Positions 19,366 to 29,625 of a stretch of DNA of 64,000 nucleotides are shown piece by piece. The notes beneath the pieces are model-generated. The model worked only from the letters and a program-made list of their open reading frames with translations. It searched no databases and was not told where the DNA came from. How positions within the stretch are numbered: position 1 is the stretch's first letter; every line of letters starts with the position of its first letter. The stretch is from Chryseobacterium ginsenosidimutans. Lineage in GTDB: Bacteria; Bacteroidota; Bacteroidia; Flavobacteriales; Weeksellaceae. The DNA is taken from positions 1,736,001-1,800,000 of the forward strand of contig NZ_JANUCO010000001.1 of assembly GCF_024807225.1 (NCBI RefSeq), written 5' to 3'. The position numbers and the translations under genes were made by a program.

Positions 19366-21820
19366 TTAAAGAATGTTTAATCTGAACTTTATACCAAAAT
19401 TATCTTTAAATTGTGATGTTTGGTAATATCCCAGTCTGTAGGAGAAGCCAACTCCGAAATTTCTGCCCAAAAACCGGTTCCATATAAATCCGACTTCCTG
19501 ATAATAATGATCTAAGACTTGGAATTGGAATTGATGATCTGCACTGTTTTTAAAACCTCCAATTGCCGATTGATACTCAAGTTCGATGTTAGAATATTTT
19601 GACCCAAAAGTTTTAAACCTAAACGGTAAATATTGTGAAACTTTAAATCCGACAAATTTATCCGCAAAGAAAGTTCCTGAAGGCATCGTCGCAAATCCTA
19701 AGTTGGTGGGAGTATTGATCGCAGAAGACCAGTTATCAGAATTTTGATCTCTCTGACCCGCAATTTCAAAATTCTTCCAGATTGGAGCCGTTCCTGAAGA
19801 TATTCCTCCGAAAAGCTTGATGTTGGTGAAGCCTAATTTTGATCTGAACTGGTGAATAATTAAGGCGTCCAATCGATGATAATCCAAATCTCCGCCTAAG
19901 GTTTTGAATCCTTTTTCGTAATTCATAAAAATCTGAGGATAGCCTTTTTCATAGGTGAATTTTCCGCTTGGCGTCATGATATTTTTGTCATTCGGAGCAA
20001 ATTTTAATGATAATGTTGCACTGGTATTATCAAAACTGTTCCCAAAATTTTTATACTGATAATCGAAAAGTGCCTCTTGTTTTTCTTTATTCACGGCGAT
20101 TTTCATGCTTAATGAATTGGAAATATCATAAAGAAATGAAGCTCCCCATTTTTGGTTTTTATAGAAAGTGGCATTGTGAAGATCAAGATTAATGTCGTTT
20201 ACTTTCATCATCATATCCCACATATTATTGCTGAATCTCCCTGCTGCAAAGACATCGTCTACATAATCAACACGGAAAACAGACGTTCTTTTGGAGGATA
20301 ATTTAACGTCTAAACCTAAACCGTATTTCCAACGATGATCCTTAAAACCATATCCGAAATAACCATAGGGAGAAAATGTTTTGCTGAATTTCTCGTTCAG
20401 TTTCACGCCTGCTCCCAAACGTAAACCTTGGTATTTATCATAACTGAAAAATTTAGTAAGATCAAAATCAATCATTTTATAGCGAAGGTTTCCTCGCAAT
20501 AATTGCGTCAAAGTATTTAATTTTTTCTCAAAATCATGCTTTTGTACAAAACTGTCGATTTTGGTGTAAGTAGCGCTTTCTCTCGTGGTAAGACTGTCGG
20601 TTTCTGTATTGCTGAAGCAAGCTTCCGTCGGAGCTTTTCATTTCAAGAGAATAGCCTTTGAAGTCGGATGCTTTCTGCGCTTCATCGAGTTCAAAATCAA
20701 AGAAACGATTTTTTACATACAGATAATTTCCAAAGGTTTTCTTATTGTATTTAGGTTTTTCTCCAGGTTTTAAACTATCTTTTTTAGACGTATTAAAGCT
20801 TTGGTCGCCCATTTTTAATTTGATATCTTCATAATCTAAAAACCATTTTTTGTTGATGGGTTTCCAGACAGAAACAATATCACCTTCGTTTCTTTTTTTG
20901 TTGGCGCTTTCAAACTTTTTTAAGGCAAAATTTTCTGCATCAATATATATTTTCCCGTTGAATTTTCTCGGATTCTGCTTTTTCTTGTCTGTAATTTCTT
21001 TGAACTTAATGACGAACGTTTTTCTGCCGTCAAGCTGTAAAGTATCGGAAAGATAAAAGTTGAAAAACTTCCTGTTTTCCGGTCTCAACTGTCTCGGAGT
21101 TCTGTCCAGATTGGAAATATTAATCGCCAAAGCTTCATAAATCGGATTTTTAAAACCCGACATTCTGTTGTCGATGATATTGGTTTTTTCACCGAATTTC
21201 TGAGAGAATTTGTATTCCGTTGCTTTTTCCCAAAGAAACATTTGGCTTTGCTCAGTCGCACTCAAAAAATCTTCGTTCGTCAGCGAATCTTTTTTTTCAC
21301 TTTCTTTTTGTTTAAAATCTTTCTGATCAACTTTTGAAAGTGAATCTTTTCTTGTCGCTAAAAAGTTTTTAAAAGTATCAATAGAATCTTTATCTACGTC
21401 GATAGAAAATTTGGTGTAAGATTTAAAATTGTAGGAATCCAGAGATTTCGGAGAGTTTTCTTTGGCTCTTTTATTCACTTCATCCAAAATTTTTAATGCT
21501 CGCGGATCACTTTTATCTGTAATGACAACCCTGTCGATATTGTCCATTTTTTCAGACAACGGCTTCATCGATACGTCCATCGATTTTTTTACATCAGCCA
21601 AAGCATCTTCAAAATTACTGGCAAGAATTTCAACCTTTTTACATTTTGTTTTAAATGACAAAACACCTTCATGATTGGTTTTTCCGAGCAGATTATCGTC
21701 ACAATAAACGGCAGCATTCTGAATGGGTTGTTTATTATTTTTGTTGAATACTTTCAGTTGCGTCTGACCGAAAAATAATATCGTAAAAAATAAAAATAAC
21801 GGAGATAAAAGTTTTGTCAT
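19366..21820 (-). CDS. DUF5686 outer-membrane protein with CarboxypepD-like domain (apparent frameshift)
   Basis: About 817 residues after repair. I start at the ATG at 21818-21820 because it gives a signal peptide (MTKLLSPLFLFFTILFFGQ); the frame upstream of it is not signal-like. After it comes a short carboxypeptidase regulatory-like domain (VFNKNNKQPIQNAAVYCDD), then the DUF5686 core (SDPRALKILDEVNKR, NRMSGFKNPIYEALA), then a C-terminal beta-barrel. The frame breaks at 20600-20604: the coding strand reads CAGAAACCGAC, and removing one A gives YRTDSLTTRESATYTKIDS and joins the two parts. It is adjacent to a shorter paralogue, suggesting a tandem duplication. Confidence 0.82.
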
Positions 21821-22008
21821 TGAGTTTTTTGTTAATAAGACAAAACTATTGATATGAAAGTTACAAAACCTCAAGAAAAAATATAATCTTTTGTTAAAAA
21901 TAAAAACCATTGTATATGAAAGTTATATAGTGGTTTTTTTGTTGTTTAATTCTCTTATTTTTGAAAAGTGGGATTTATTTAAGATTTTTAAGGCTTTTGA
22001 ATTTTCTT

Positions 22009-23037
22009 TTAATAAATAAATTTAACCTGATTATTAATTTTGTAAACGCCCAATAATCCTTTTGAACCTTTATCTACAATCTTTCTTTTATTGGTTGTTA
22101 AATCAATTTTATTAATGTTATAATTACAATCCTGAATATATAAAGAATGATCTAGAGGAAATATTTGATTGCAACCGATATGATCTGTTGTATTGAAATT
22201 AAATATTGTCTTATTTCTCTTTTTCTCAATATCAAATTCATTTAACAGAGATTCGTTGGTTTGATAGTATATTTTATTTTGATAAAAAACAGGATCAGCG
22301 AAAATATTAAATGATGCGTTTTGTTGAAAGAGTAGTTTTCCCGTTTTGGCTTCCAGTAAAATGATTTCGCTTTTTTCATCATTTTCTTTACTTCCTATGA
22401 GAATGTATTTTCCTGCAACAGTAAAATTAGATAATGGAGTTGGATTTTCTTTCCTGCTCCAAACATTTTTGCCTGAAGAAATCTCGTAAGCAGATAAAGA
22501 TGAACAATTAAAATTAGCGACATAAAAATAATTTTCATCAAAACCAACAGGTCGTGGAGCATCATCAACCAGACAATCCTTATCAGAACGAAGTAATAAT
22601 TCGTACATTACTTTTCCTGTATTTGAGTTGATGGCAACTAAACCATATACATTAATACTTGCGATAATAACATCATTTTTTACGATTTGAAATTCTCTTA
22701 TTCTGCCTTTAGTAGATGATTTCCAGATGATTTTTTGGGTTTTATAATCAATACAAGTAAATGTATGATTTGATTCTGGGAAATATAATTTGTCTTGATA
22801 TATTCTTGGCTCAGTAAAGCAATTATCTGTAATTTTTGTTGAGAAAATTGTTTTATTGGTTTTTAAATCTTCTACTTTTATTGCATAGTTATTGTCTTCC
22901 CAATAAGAATAGACGAGTAGATTATTTTTAGCATTAATATTTGCAATGAGAGCATGACGTTTGTCGTAATCTATAGTTTTTGCTTCTTTACAAGAAAGTA
23001 GAAGTGAGAAAAATAATAAAAACCAAACCTTTGTCAT
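22009..23037 (-). CDS. PQQ-like beta-propeller lipoprotein
   Basis: A 342-residue protein with a lipoprotein signal (MTKVWFLLFFSLLLSC, lipid Cys16). The rest is made of repeated blades of the type found in PQQ-like outer-membrane assembly proteins (e.g. LVYSYWEDNNYAIKVEDLKT, YLSAYEISSGKNVW-like SLSAYEISSGKNVWSRKE). No quinone ligands can be shown. It may be a binding or scaffold protein on the periplasmic side. It stands alone between the DUF5686 genes and alaS. Confidence 0.7.
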   Translation of the reverse strand: MTKVWFLLFFSLLLSCKEAKTIDYDKRHALIANINAKNNLLVYSYWEDNNYAIKVEDLKTNKTIFSTKITDNCFTEPRIYQDKLYFPESNHTFTCIDYKTQKIIWKSSTKGRIREFQIVKNDVIIASINVYGLVAINSNTGKVMYELLLRSDKDCLVDDAPRPVGFDENYFYVANFNCSSLSAYEISSGKNVWSRKENPTPLSNFTVAGKYILIGSKENDEKSEIILLEAKTGKLLFQQNASFNIFADPVFYQNKIYYQTNESLLNEFDIEKKRNKTIFNFNTTDHIGCNQIFPLDHSLYIQDCNYNINKIDLTTNKRKIVDKGSKGLLGVYKINNQVKFIY

Positions 23038-23089
23038 TGTGTTTTTTATAATGATAAACCAATATAAATAAAATATTCCGTTAAAAATA

Positions 23090-23118
23090 AAAAGCAGCTG
23101 TTAAAAAACAACTGCTTT
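23090..23118 (-). terminator. Rho-independent terminator of alaS
   Basis: On the minus strand AAAGCAGTTGTT and AACAGCTGCTTT form a hairpin with a TTTT loop and are followed by T-rich DNA, 26 bases after the alaS stop. Confidence 0.85.
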
Positions 23119-23143
23119 ATTATGTTTGATTTAATTATAAAAA

Positions 23144-25750
23144 TTAAATATTCAAAGCCTTCTGATAAGCATTTTCCAAGCCATCAAGATTTTTTCCTCC
23201 TGCTGTTGCGAAACCCGGGTTTCCGCCACCGCCGCCTTGGATTTCTTTTGCTAAATCTTTAATGAGTGCTCCAGCCTGATAAATTCCTGCTAAATCATCG
23301 GAAACGCCAACAGTAATCATTGGTTTTCCGTCTGCGTCGGACAGAATAACCGTAATGGAAGTCGGAATTTCTCGCTTCAACTGGAAGACAATATCTTTTA
23401 CCGAACCGGCATCCAAAGAAGTTCTCTTTACTAAAAGTAATTTGTCTCCTTTTTGCTCGTAAGCTCCTTTCCAATCACCAATTTCGCCTTTTGCTTTTTC
23501 TTTTTTGAATGCTTCAACTTCCGCTTTTAAGGAAGAATTTTCTTCAATTAATTTTTCGATAGATCTTACAACATCTTTAGATTTTAACAATTGAGAAAGC
23601 TCAATGATCTGTTTTTCTAAATTTTTGAAATATTCCTCAGATTTATCTCCTGAAATCGCTTCAATCCTTCTGATTCCCGCTGCTGCAGAACTTTCTGAAT
23701 TGATTTTGAAATGACCGATCTCGCTGGTGCTTTTCACGTGAGTTCCACCGCAAAGTTCTTTCGAACTTCCAAACTGGATCATTCTAACGTTGTCACCATA
23801 TTTTTCACCAAATAAAGCCATTGCACCTTTGTCAATCGCTTCTTTGATCGGGATATTTCTGAATTCCTGCAATGCAATGCTTTCTTTGATTTTTGCATTC
23901 ACTTTTTCTTCAATCAAAGCCAATTCTTCCTCCGTCATTTTATTGAAATGAGAGAAGTCAAAACGAAGATAATCAGGACCAACGTACGAACCTTTCTGTT
24001 CAACATGAGTTCCTAAAACATCTCTCAAAGCCTCATGTAACAAGTGAGTTACAGAGTGATTTGCCTGAGAATTTTTTCTGTCGGTTGCATCTACTTTAGC
24101 ATAAAAAAGTGCTCCTGCATCTTTCGGAAGACCGTTGATTAAAGAAATAATTAATCCGTTTTCCTTTTTAGTTTCTAATACTTCGAAGCTTTCCGTAGCA
24201 TTTTCAAGGACACCTTTATCACCAACTTGTCCACCACCTTCTGGATAGAAAGGAGAGTTGCTTAATACAACCTGATAAAATTCGCCGTCTTTATTTTCTA
24301 CTTTTCTGTATCTTGTAATGTAGGTTTCCGCTTCGATTTGGTCGTAACCCACGAATTTTTCTTCTCTTTCTTCTAAGTTTACCCAGTCGTATACTTTTTG
24401 TTCAGAATCACCTCTAGAACGGTCTTTTTGCTTTTGCATTTCTTCAGCAAAACCTTGTTCATCAATCGTCAATCCTTTTTCTTCAGCAATGATTCGTGAT
24501 AAATCTGCAGGAAATCCGTGTGTATCATATAATTCAAAAACCAAATTCCCCGGAACAATCGTTTCTCCTTTGTTTTGGGTGTCTTTGATGATGTTGTTAA
24601 TTCTAATTAACCCATTTTCGATCTTATTAAGAAAAGATTCTTCCTCACTTTTGATAACTTCTGTTACCAAATTTCCTTGCTTCTCCAACTCAGGGAAGAA
24701 TGCTCCCATTTGATTCTGAAGAACAGCTACCAACTGATAAAGGAAAGGCTCTTTCATATCTAAGAATCTGTAAGAATAAGAAATTCCTCTTCTTAAAATT
24801 CTTCGGATTACGTAACCAGCTCCTCCGTTTGAAGGCAATTGTCCGTCTGCAATCGCAAACGAAACCGCTCTGATGTGATCTACCACCACACGAATTGCAA
24901 TATCTTTTTCGTCTTCTAAAATTCCTGTATATTTTTTACCTGAAAGTTCTTCAACTTTAGCAATTAAAGGCGTGAAAACATCGGTGTCATAATTGGAAGA
25001 TTTCCCTTGAAGCGCCATACAAAGACGTTCGAAGCCCATTCCTGTGTCCACGTGTTGAGCAGGAAGTTTTTCCAACGATTTGTCAGCTTTTCTGTTGAAT
25101 TCCATGAAAACCAGATTCCAGACTTCTACCACTTGAGGATGGTCGTTATTTACCAATTCAAGTCCTGAAACTTTAGCTTTTTCTTCTTCAGATCTTATGT
25201 CAATATGAATTTCAGAACACGGTCCACACGGTCCGCTTTCACCCATTTCCCAGAAATTATCTTTCTTATTTCCGTTGATAATTCTGTCTTCAGAAATGTG
25301 AGATTTCCAGAAATCATAGGCATCCTGATCTCTTTCAAGATTTTCAGAAGCGTCTCCTTCAAAAATTGTTACGTATAAATTTTCTTTCGGAATTCCGTAC
25401 ACTTCCGTCAATAATTCCCAGGCAAAAGCAATAGCATCTTTCTTAAAATAATCACCAAAAGACCAGTTTCCCAACATTTCAAACATGGTGTGGTGGTAAG
25501 TATCTCTACCTACATCATCCAAATCATTATGCTTCCCAGAAACTCTCAGACACTTTTGTGTATCGGCAATTCTTGGGGCGGTAGGCGTTTTGTAGCCTAA
25601 GAAAAAATCTTTGAACTGCGTCATTCCAGAGTTGGAAAACATTAAAGTAGGGTCGTCTTTCAGCACAATTGGCGCCGAAGGAACGATAAGGTGGTCTTTA
25701 CTTTTAAAATAATCTAAAAATTTCTGACGTATCTCTTGTGATGTCATCAT
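23144..25750 (-). CDS. alaS: Alanine--tRNA ligase
   Basis: About 868 residues. The open frame extends further upstream to 26017, but the usual AlaRS start is at MMTSQEIRQKFLDYF, and a TAnnTTTG promoter element lies at 25792-25799 between the two, so I choose 25750. The catalytic domain has GMTQFKDFFLG and the class II motifs; the editing domain has the zinc motif HSVTHLLHEAL and the later CGGTHV; the C-Ala domain ends GGGGNPGFATAGG. It charges tRNA-Ala and clears mischarged Ser/Gly. Length matches the family. Confidence 0.96.
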   Translation of the reverse strand: MMTSQEIRQKFLDYFKSKDHLIVPSAPIVLKDDPTLMFSNSGMTQFKDFFLGYKTPTAPRIADTQKCLRVSGKHNDLDDVGRDTYHHTMFEMLGNWSFGDYFKKDAIAFAWELLTEVYGIPKENLYVTIFEGDASENLERDQDAYDFWKSHISEDRIINGNKKDNFWEMGESGPCGPCSEIHIDIRSEEEKAKVSGLELVNNDHPQVVEVWNLVFMEFNRKADKSLEKLPAQHVDTGMGFERLCMALQGKSSNYDTDVFTPLIAKVEELSGKKYTGILEDEKDIAIRVVVDHIRAVSFAIADGQLPSNGGAGYVIRRILRRGISYSYRFLDMKEPFLYQLVAVLQNQMGAFFPELEKQGNLVTEVIKSEEESFLNKIENGLIRINNIIKDTQNKGETIVPGNLVFELYDTHGFPADLSRIIAEEKGLTIDEQGFAEEMQKQKDRSRGDSEQKVYDWVNLEEREEKFVGYDQIEAETYITRYRKVENKDGEFYQVVLSNSPFYPEGGGQVGDKGVLENATESFEVLETKKENGLIISLINGLPKDAGALFYAKVDATDRKNSQANHSVTHLLHEALRDVLGTHVEQKGSYVGPDYLRFDFSHFNKMTEEELALIEEKVNAKIKESIALQEFRNIPIKEAIDKGAMALFGEKYGDNVRMIQFGSSKELCGGTHVKSTSEIGHFKINSESSAAAGIRRIEAISGDKSEEYFKNLEKQIIELSQLLKSKDVVRSIEKLIEENSSLKAEVEAFKKEKAKGEIGDWKGAYEQKGDKLLLVKRTSLDAGSVKDIVFQLKREIPTSITVILSDADGKPMITVGVSDDLAGIYQAGALIKDLAKEIQGGGGGNPGFATAGGKNLDGLENAYQKALNI

Positions 25751-25791
25751 GATATATATTGCTTTGCTTTTTACAAATTTTCGATAAGATG

Positions 25792-25799
25792 CAAATTTA
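25792..25799 (-). promoter_or_regulatory. Bacteroidota -7 element of alaS
   Basis: TAAATTTG on the minus strand matches TAnnTTTG. It lies about 42 bases before the chosen alaS start and argues against the longer upstream reading frame. Confidence 0.55.
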
Positions 25800-26105
25800 A
25801 GATTTTTAGCTGATTTTGGGATAATTAATGTTATGTTTTGAATGATGTTAAATGCAAAGATGTTAAGATAATTTAAATTGATTGATTTTTTCGTGTGCAA
25901 TGGCGCTTCACTCAGCAATTGTTCGGTATTGTTCGGATCGTCAAACTTGTACGATAATTCATAATTCCTCATTGATAATTTATAGTTTTTCCAGAAGCTA
26001 TTTTCCAGTTTCTGCACTCGCTATTTTTTTGTGTTTTTCCGTTTAACTTATTATCTTCGCTATAATCTGATATAAAGTCAGATTTAAATAAAAAAAACGA
26101 AAAGG

Positions 26106-26657
26106 ATGAAGAATGATGTGATAAAAAACTGGGTAGAACAATACTCCGAACCTCTTTTAAGAAGGGCTGTTTATGTGCTTTCGGACAAGATTGAAGCGGA
26201 AGATATCGTTCAGGAAGTTTTTATTTCTGCGTTTTCGTCTTATGATTCTTTTGAAGGGAAAAGTAAACCTTTAACTTGGCTTTATACGATTCTGAATTAC
26301 AAGGTTGCCGATTTTTACCGGAAAAAATATAAAACCGAACCCGAAATCAGGCTTGATCATTTTTTTGATGAAAATGGATCATGGAGGAATAATGATGTCT
26401 TGACTGATTGGGATGCCTCCAACAAAGAATCTGAACTTTTGGATGATGATGATTTTAATAAAACGTTGGAAGAATGTCTTGAAGATTTGCCTTCCAGATG
26501 GAAAATTCCTATGAAAATGTATTATCTTGAAGAAAAAAAAGCACCGGAAGTCAGTCAGGAATTAAATATTTCTACGACTAATCTTTGGAAGATTCTGCAA
26601 AGAAGTCGAATGCAGCTTAGAGAATGTCTGGATTTTAACTGGTTTGCAAAATCGTAA
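26106..26657 (+). CDS. ECF-type RNA polymerase sigma factor
   Basis: A 183-residue sigma-70 family protein of extracytoplasmic-function type. Region 2 includes AEDIVQEVFISAF and LTWLYTILNYKVADFYRKK; region 4 is LPSRWKIPMKMYYLEEKKAPEV followed by a helix-turn-helix. A long acidic linker separates them. The next gene looks like a zinc-binding anti-sigma factor and the following genes deal with oxidative damage, so this sigma factor probably drives a redox-stress operon. It is divergent from alaS. Confidence 0.92.
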   Translation: MKNDVIKNWVEQYSEPLLRRAVYVLSDKIEAEDIVQEVFISAFSSYDSFEGKSKPLTWLYTILNYKVADFYRKKYKTEPEIRLDHFFDENGSWRNNDVLTDWDASNKESELLDDDDFNKTLEECLEDLPSRWKIPMKMYYLEEKKAPEVSQELNISTTNLWKILQRSRMQLRECLDFNWFAKS

Positions 26658-26668
26658 TAAATTAAAAA

Positions 26669-26941
26669 ATGTTGAAAAGACTTATTCATATTATATTTTT
26701 ACCGTGTAGTGAAGCGACCTTGCTCATGGAAAAAAGAAATGCCGATTCCATTTCTCCAAAAGAGGACTGGAAGCTCTCTATGCACCTGAAAATCTGCAAA
26801 TGGTGCAGAGCTTACAAAAAGAAACTGGAAATATTGGATGATATTTTAAAAAGAAAGCTTTTTAAAGAAGAAAATATTCAAATTAATGATTCTGAAATTC
26901 AGGGTTTTAAAGATAAAGTAATTAAAAAATTAGATATTTAG
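26669..26941 (+). CDS. Zinc-binding anti-sigma-like protein
   Basis: A 90-residue protein with the motif HLKICKWCRAYKKK (His-x3-Cys-x2-Cys), which is the core of ZAS-type anti-sigma factors that release the sigma factor when the zinc site is oxidised. It begins 11 bases after the sigma factor stop. It lacks a membrane segment, so the complex would be cytoplasmic. The family link is inferred from motif and position. Confidence 0.75.
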   Translation: MLKRLIHIIFLPCSEATLLMEKRNADSISPKEDWKLSMHLKICKWCRAYKKKLEILDDILKRKLFKEENIQINDSEIQGFKDKVIKKLDI

Positions 26942-27021
26942 AAAAGACTTTGTCAGGATTTTGAAATTGTTCCGACTATACTTTTGAAAATAACAAAGTA
27001 TTAATTCAAAATCTTAAAAAA

Positions 27022-27471
27022 ATGAACGGAACTACAGAACTTAGCAAAAAATTATCAACGTACACATTAGGATATTATATCTCGCTTTTCGGAGCGGCTA
27101 TTATCTTACTTTGGATCGGAATTTTCAAATTTACGCCCACCGAAGCCGCCGGAATAAAAAACTTGGTAGAAAACCACTTTCTCACTTTTTTCGTATATAA
27201 TATGGTAAGCGTCCAAGCGGTGTCAAATGCTATCGGAGCGATAGAAATTATCATTGCATTACTTCTCATATTTAGTGTGAAATTTGCATTCTTAAGAAGA
27301 TACGCAGCAATCGGAATGATCGTGACTTTCCTTACTACTTTGAGTTACTTATTTACAACTCCCGGAATCTGGAAAGTGGTGGACGGAATTCCTATAACAG
27401 ACTTTTTTATTTTAAAAGATTTAATGCTTTTAGGATTCGGATTAATGATACTTCAAAATGATAAAAAATGA
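27022..27471 (+). CDS. YkgB-like (DUF417) membrane protein
   Basis: A 149-residue protein with four hydrophobic segments (about residues 20-40, 55-85, 90-110, 125-145) and the family segment LLWIGIFKFTPTEAAGIKNL. DUF417 proteins are often linked to oxidative or chlorine stress operons, with no proven transport role. Its stop codon overlaps the next start (ATGA at 27468), so it is coupled to the MsrAB gene. Upstream is the sigma/anti-sigma pair. Confidence 0.88.
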   Translation: MNGTTELSKKLSTYTLGYYISLFGAAIILLWIGIFKFTPTEAAGIKNLVENHFLTFFVYNMVSVQAVSNAIGAIEIIIALLLIFSVKFAFLRRYAAIGMIVTFLTTLSYLFTTPGIWKVVDGIPITDFFILKDLMLLGFGLMILQNDKK

Positions 27472-28595
27472 ATACAAATAAAAAGATAAAAATGAAAAAT
27501 ATATTAATATTACTCGGAATGATTCTGGGAATAGGAGTATTTGCAAGAAGTTGTGGAGATTCTAAAATGAAATCCACGGAAACTAAAAAAGAAAATGAGA
27601 CCATTATGGACAGTAAAAATGTAAAAGAAGTTTATTTTGCAGGCGGATGTTTTTGGGGAACAGAGCACTTTTTTCAACAGATTCGCGGTGTTGTAGGTAC
27701 AGAAGTTGGGTATGCCAACGGAAACAAAAACAACCCTACTTATGAAGAAGTAGTAAGCCATGGAACAGGTTTTGCGGAAACAGTAAAAGTAAAATATGAT
27801 CCTGAACAGGTGGATCTGAAACTTCTGATAGATTTATATTTTAAAACAATTGATCCTACAAGTCTGAACCAACAAGGAAATGACAGAGGAGATCAATACA
27901 GAACGGGGATTTATTCTACAGATAAAGCTACAGAAGCTATTATAAAAGAAGAAGTTCAGAAATTAGCTAAAAATTTCAGTAAGCCGGTTGTCGTAGAAAC
28001 AATTCCGTTGAAGAATTTCTACAAAGCAGAAGATTATCATCAGGATTATTTGGATAAAAATCCGGGAGGGTATTGTCACATCGAGCCGGGACTTTTTGAA
28101 ATGGCGAAAAACGCAAACCCGCTTCCTAAAAAAGAGACTAAAGAAATGAAATATAAAAAACAGGATAAAGCAGTTTTAAAAGAAAAACTGACTGCAGAAC
28201 AATATCGAGTGACGCAGGAAAATGCAACGGAAATGCCTCATAGTAATGCATATGACAAAGAATTTCGTGAAGGAATTTATGTAGATATTACAACAGGTGA
28301 ACCGTTATTTATCTCAACAGATAAATTCGAATCTGGTTGTGGATGGCCAAGTTTTTCGAAACCTATTTCTAAAAAAGTGGTTGACGAAAAATTAGATAAA
28401 TCAGCAGGAATGACAAGAGTAGAGGTAAGAAGTAAAACCGGAGATGCCCATTTGGGACACGTTTTCAATGACGGACCGGCGGATAAAGGTGGACTTCGTT
28501 ACTGTATCAACAGTGCTTCGCTGAAGTTTGTACCAAAAGCTGATATGCAAAAAGAAGGGTACGGAGAATATATTTCTCTGCTAGATAAAAAATAA
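27468..28595 (+). CDS. msrAB: Fused peptide methionine sulfoxide reductase MsrA-MsrB, exported
   Basis: A 375-residue fusion (or 367 if it starts at the second ATG, 27492, which gives the better signal sequence MKNILILLGMILGIGVFARS). A Cys just after the hydrophobic core may be a lipoprotein site. MsrA has the catalytic GCFWGTEHFF; MsrB has GCGWPSF and the catalytic RYCINSASLKF. In MsrB the usual CxxC zinc pair is missing: the matching segment reads YVDITTGEPLF. Together the domains repair both S- and R-methionine sulfoxide. It ends the stress operon and is followed by a terminator. Confidence 0.93.
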   Translation: MNTNKKIKMKNILILLGMILGIGVFARSCGDSKMKSTETKKENETIMDSKNVKEVYFAGGCFWGTEHFFQQIRGVVGTEVGYANGNKNNPTYEEVVSHGTGFAETVKVKYDPEQVDLKLLIDLYFKTIDPTSLNQQGNDRGDQYRTGIYSTDKATEAIIKEEVQKLAKNFSKPVVVETIPLKNFYKAEDYHQDYLDKNPGGYCHIEPGLFEMAKNANPLPKKETKEMKYKKQDKAVLKEKLTAEQYRVTQENATEMPHSNAYDKEFREGIYVDITTGEPLFISTDKFESGCGWPSFSKPISKKVVDEKLDKSAGMTRVEVRSKTGDAHLGHVFNDGPADKGGLRYCINSASLKFVPKADMQKEGYGEYISLLDKK

Positions 28596-28616
28596 GTATT
28601 AAGTGAGGTGATTGAA

Positions 28617-28645
28617 AGGACTGTCGAAAGACAGTCTTTTTTTTG
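28617..28645 (+). terminator. Rho-independent terminator of the Msr operon
   Basis: GACTGTC, a GAAA loop and GACAGTC form a tight hairpin followed by eight T. Confidence 0.9.
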
Positions 28646-28694
28646 TTTTTAAATTATCAATTCGCTGTCATTCAGAACAAAGCAAGAATCTATT

Positions 28695-29330
28695 TTAATA
28701 ATGAAATCTTTGCAGTTGAAATCTTTCTTTAATGCTCAACATTGAAATATTTAAAAACAATAAAAAGCCAAAAATGATGTAATATGTTTGATTGGGAACA
28801 TGATTTATATAAGTTTCAGGTTTAATTAAATTCAAAGTAGCTTCTTTAAAATCGTCCATATAAACTATGCATCCTCCAATTACATCGGAAGCTTTTTCAA
28901 TCCTATTGGGATCTTTATAAAAATGAATTGCAAAAAAATGATCGGTTTTTCCAACATCAACACCATAAGATTCCTGATTTGCGAGTTTCATGGCGTCTAT
29001 TAATGCAACAAAATCCGGATAATTGTTTTTATCACCAATTACAAACTCAATTCCGGTTTCTTTTTCATTTCTTGCCTGAAGTTTTTTCAATTCTGAGACA
29101 TAATATTGTTGGTTTTTAACTGCCGTATTGGGTTCTACAACAATTTTTTTATAATTCCAGTTTCTTAAAGGCTCAAGAGAATATTTATAAGTATCTTTTG
29201 TTAACTTGGGAGGAATTCCCAAATCCACAACCGTATATTGAGGGTGAACTCTCTGATTTCCATAATACCAAAACAAAATCGGAATCAACAAAGCACTTAT
29301 CAATCCCGGAACGTAATAAATTTTCTTCAT
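28695..29330 (-). CDS. Hypothetical membrane protein with periplasmic domain
   Basis: About 211 residues from the ATG at 29328-29330, which precedes a good membrane helix (MKKIYYVPGLISALLIPILF); an upstream frame reaches 29396 but is rich in basic and aromatic residues and looks out of context. A second helix lies near the C-terminus (YYIIFGFLLFLNISML), so the middle is likely outside the cytoplasm. I do not recognise the domain. It is convergent with the Msr operon. Confidence 0.7.
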   Translation of the reverse strand: MKKIYYVPGLISALLIPILFWYYGNQRVHPQYTVVDLGIPPKLTKDTYKYSLEPLRNWNYKKIVVEPNTAVKNQQYYVSELKKLQARNEKETGIEFVIGDKNNYPDFVALIDAMKLANQESYGVDVGKTDHFFAIHFYKDPNRIEKASDVIGGCIVYMDDFKEATLNLIKPETYINHVPNQTYYIIFGFLLFLNISMLSIKERFQLQRFHY

Positions 29331-29452
29331 CAATATTATTTTAACCAGTTTGAATGAAAATTTTAAGCCAAAAAAAGTGATCCGAAACCGAACCACTTAA
29401 TTTTATAATAAATATGTTTAAACTTTTATTGAAAATTTATAACTCTTTTTTA

Positions 29453-29576
29453 TTGGAAATCATTGTGACAAAAGATTTTCAGCAAGTTTTATCGTTGTGA
29501 AATTTTATCACAGATAAAATCCTTGCGTCTTAAAACATTGTTATACATATTATTTTGCGCCTTTGCGATTTCCAAC
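29453..29576. repeat. MITE-like repeat family G, short copy
   Basis: The ends are TTGGAAATC and GATTTCCAA, a terminal inverted repeat. The interior (GCGCAAA, TTTTAAGACGCAAGGATTTT) matches, in opposite orientation, the longer copy at 40569-40743. It lies between the hypothetical membrane gene and the ABC operon. Confidence 0.75.
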
Positions 29577-29625
29577 AATCAAATAAAAATTTAAACAGGT
29601 TTACTATTTAAATTCTTTATAAAAT

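Noticed and set aside
25751..26017. Longer N-terminus of alaS
   Set aside because: The extra 89 residues do not resemble AlaRS and a TAnnTTTG promoter element lies within that stretch.
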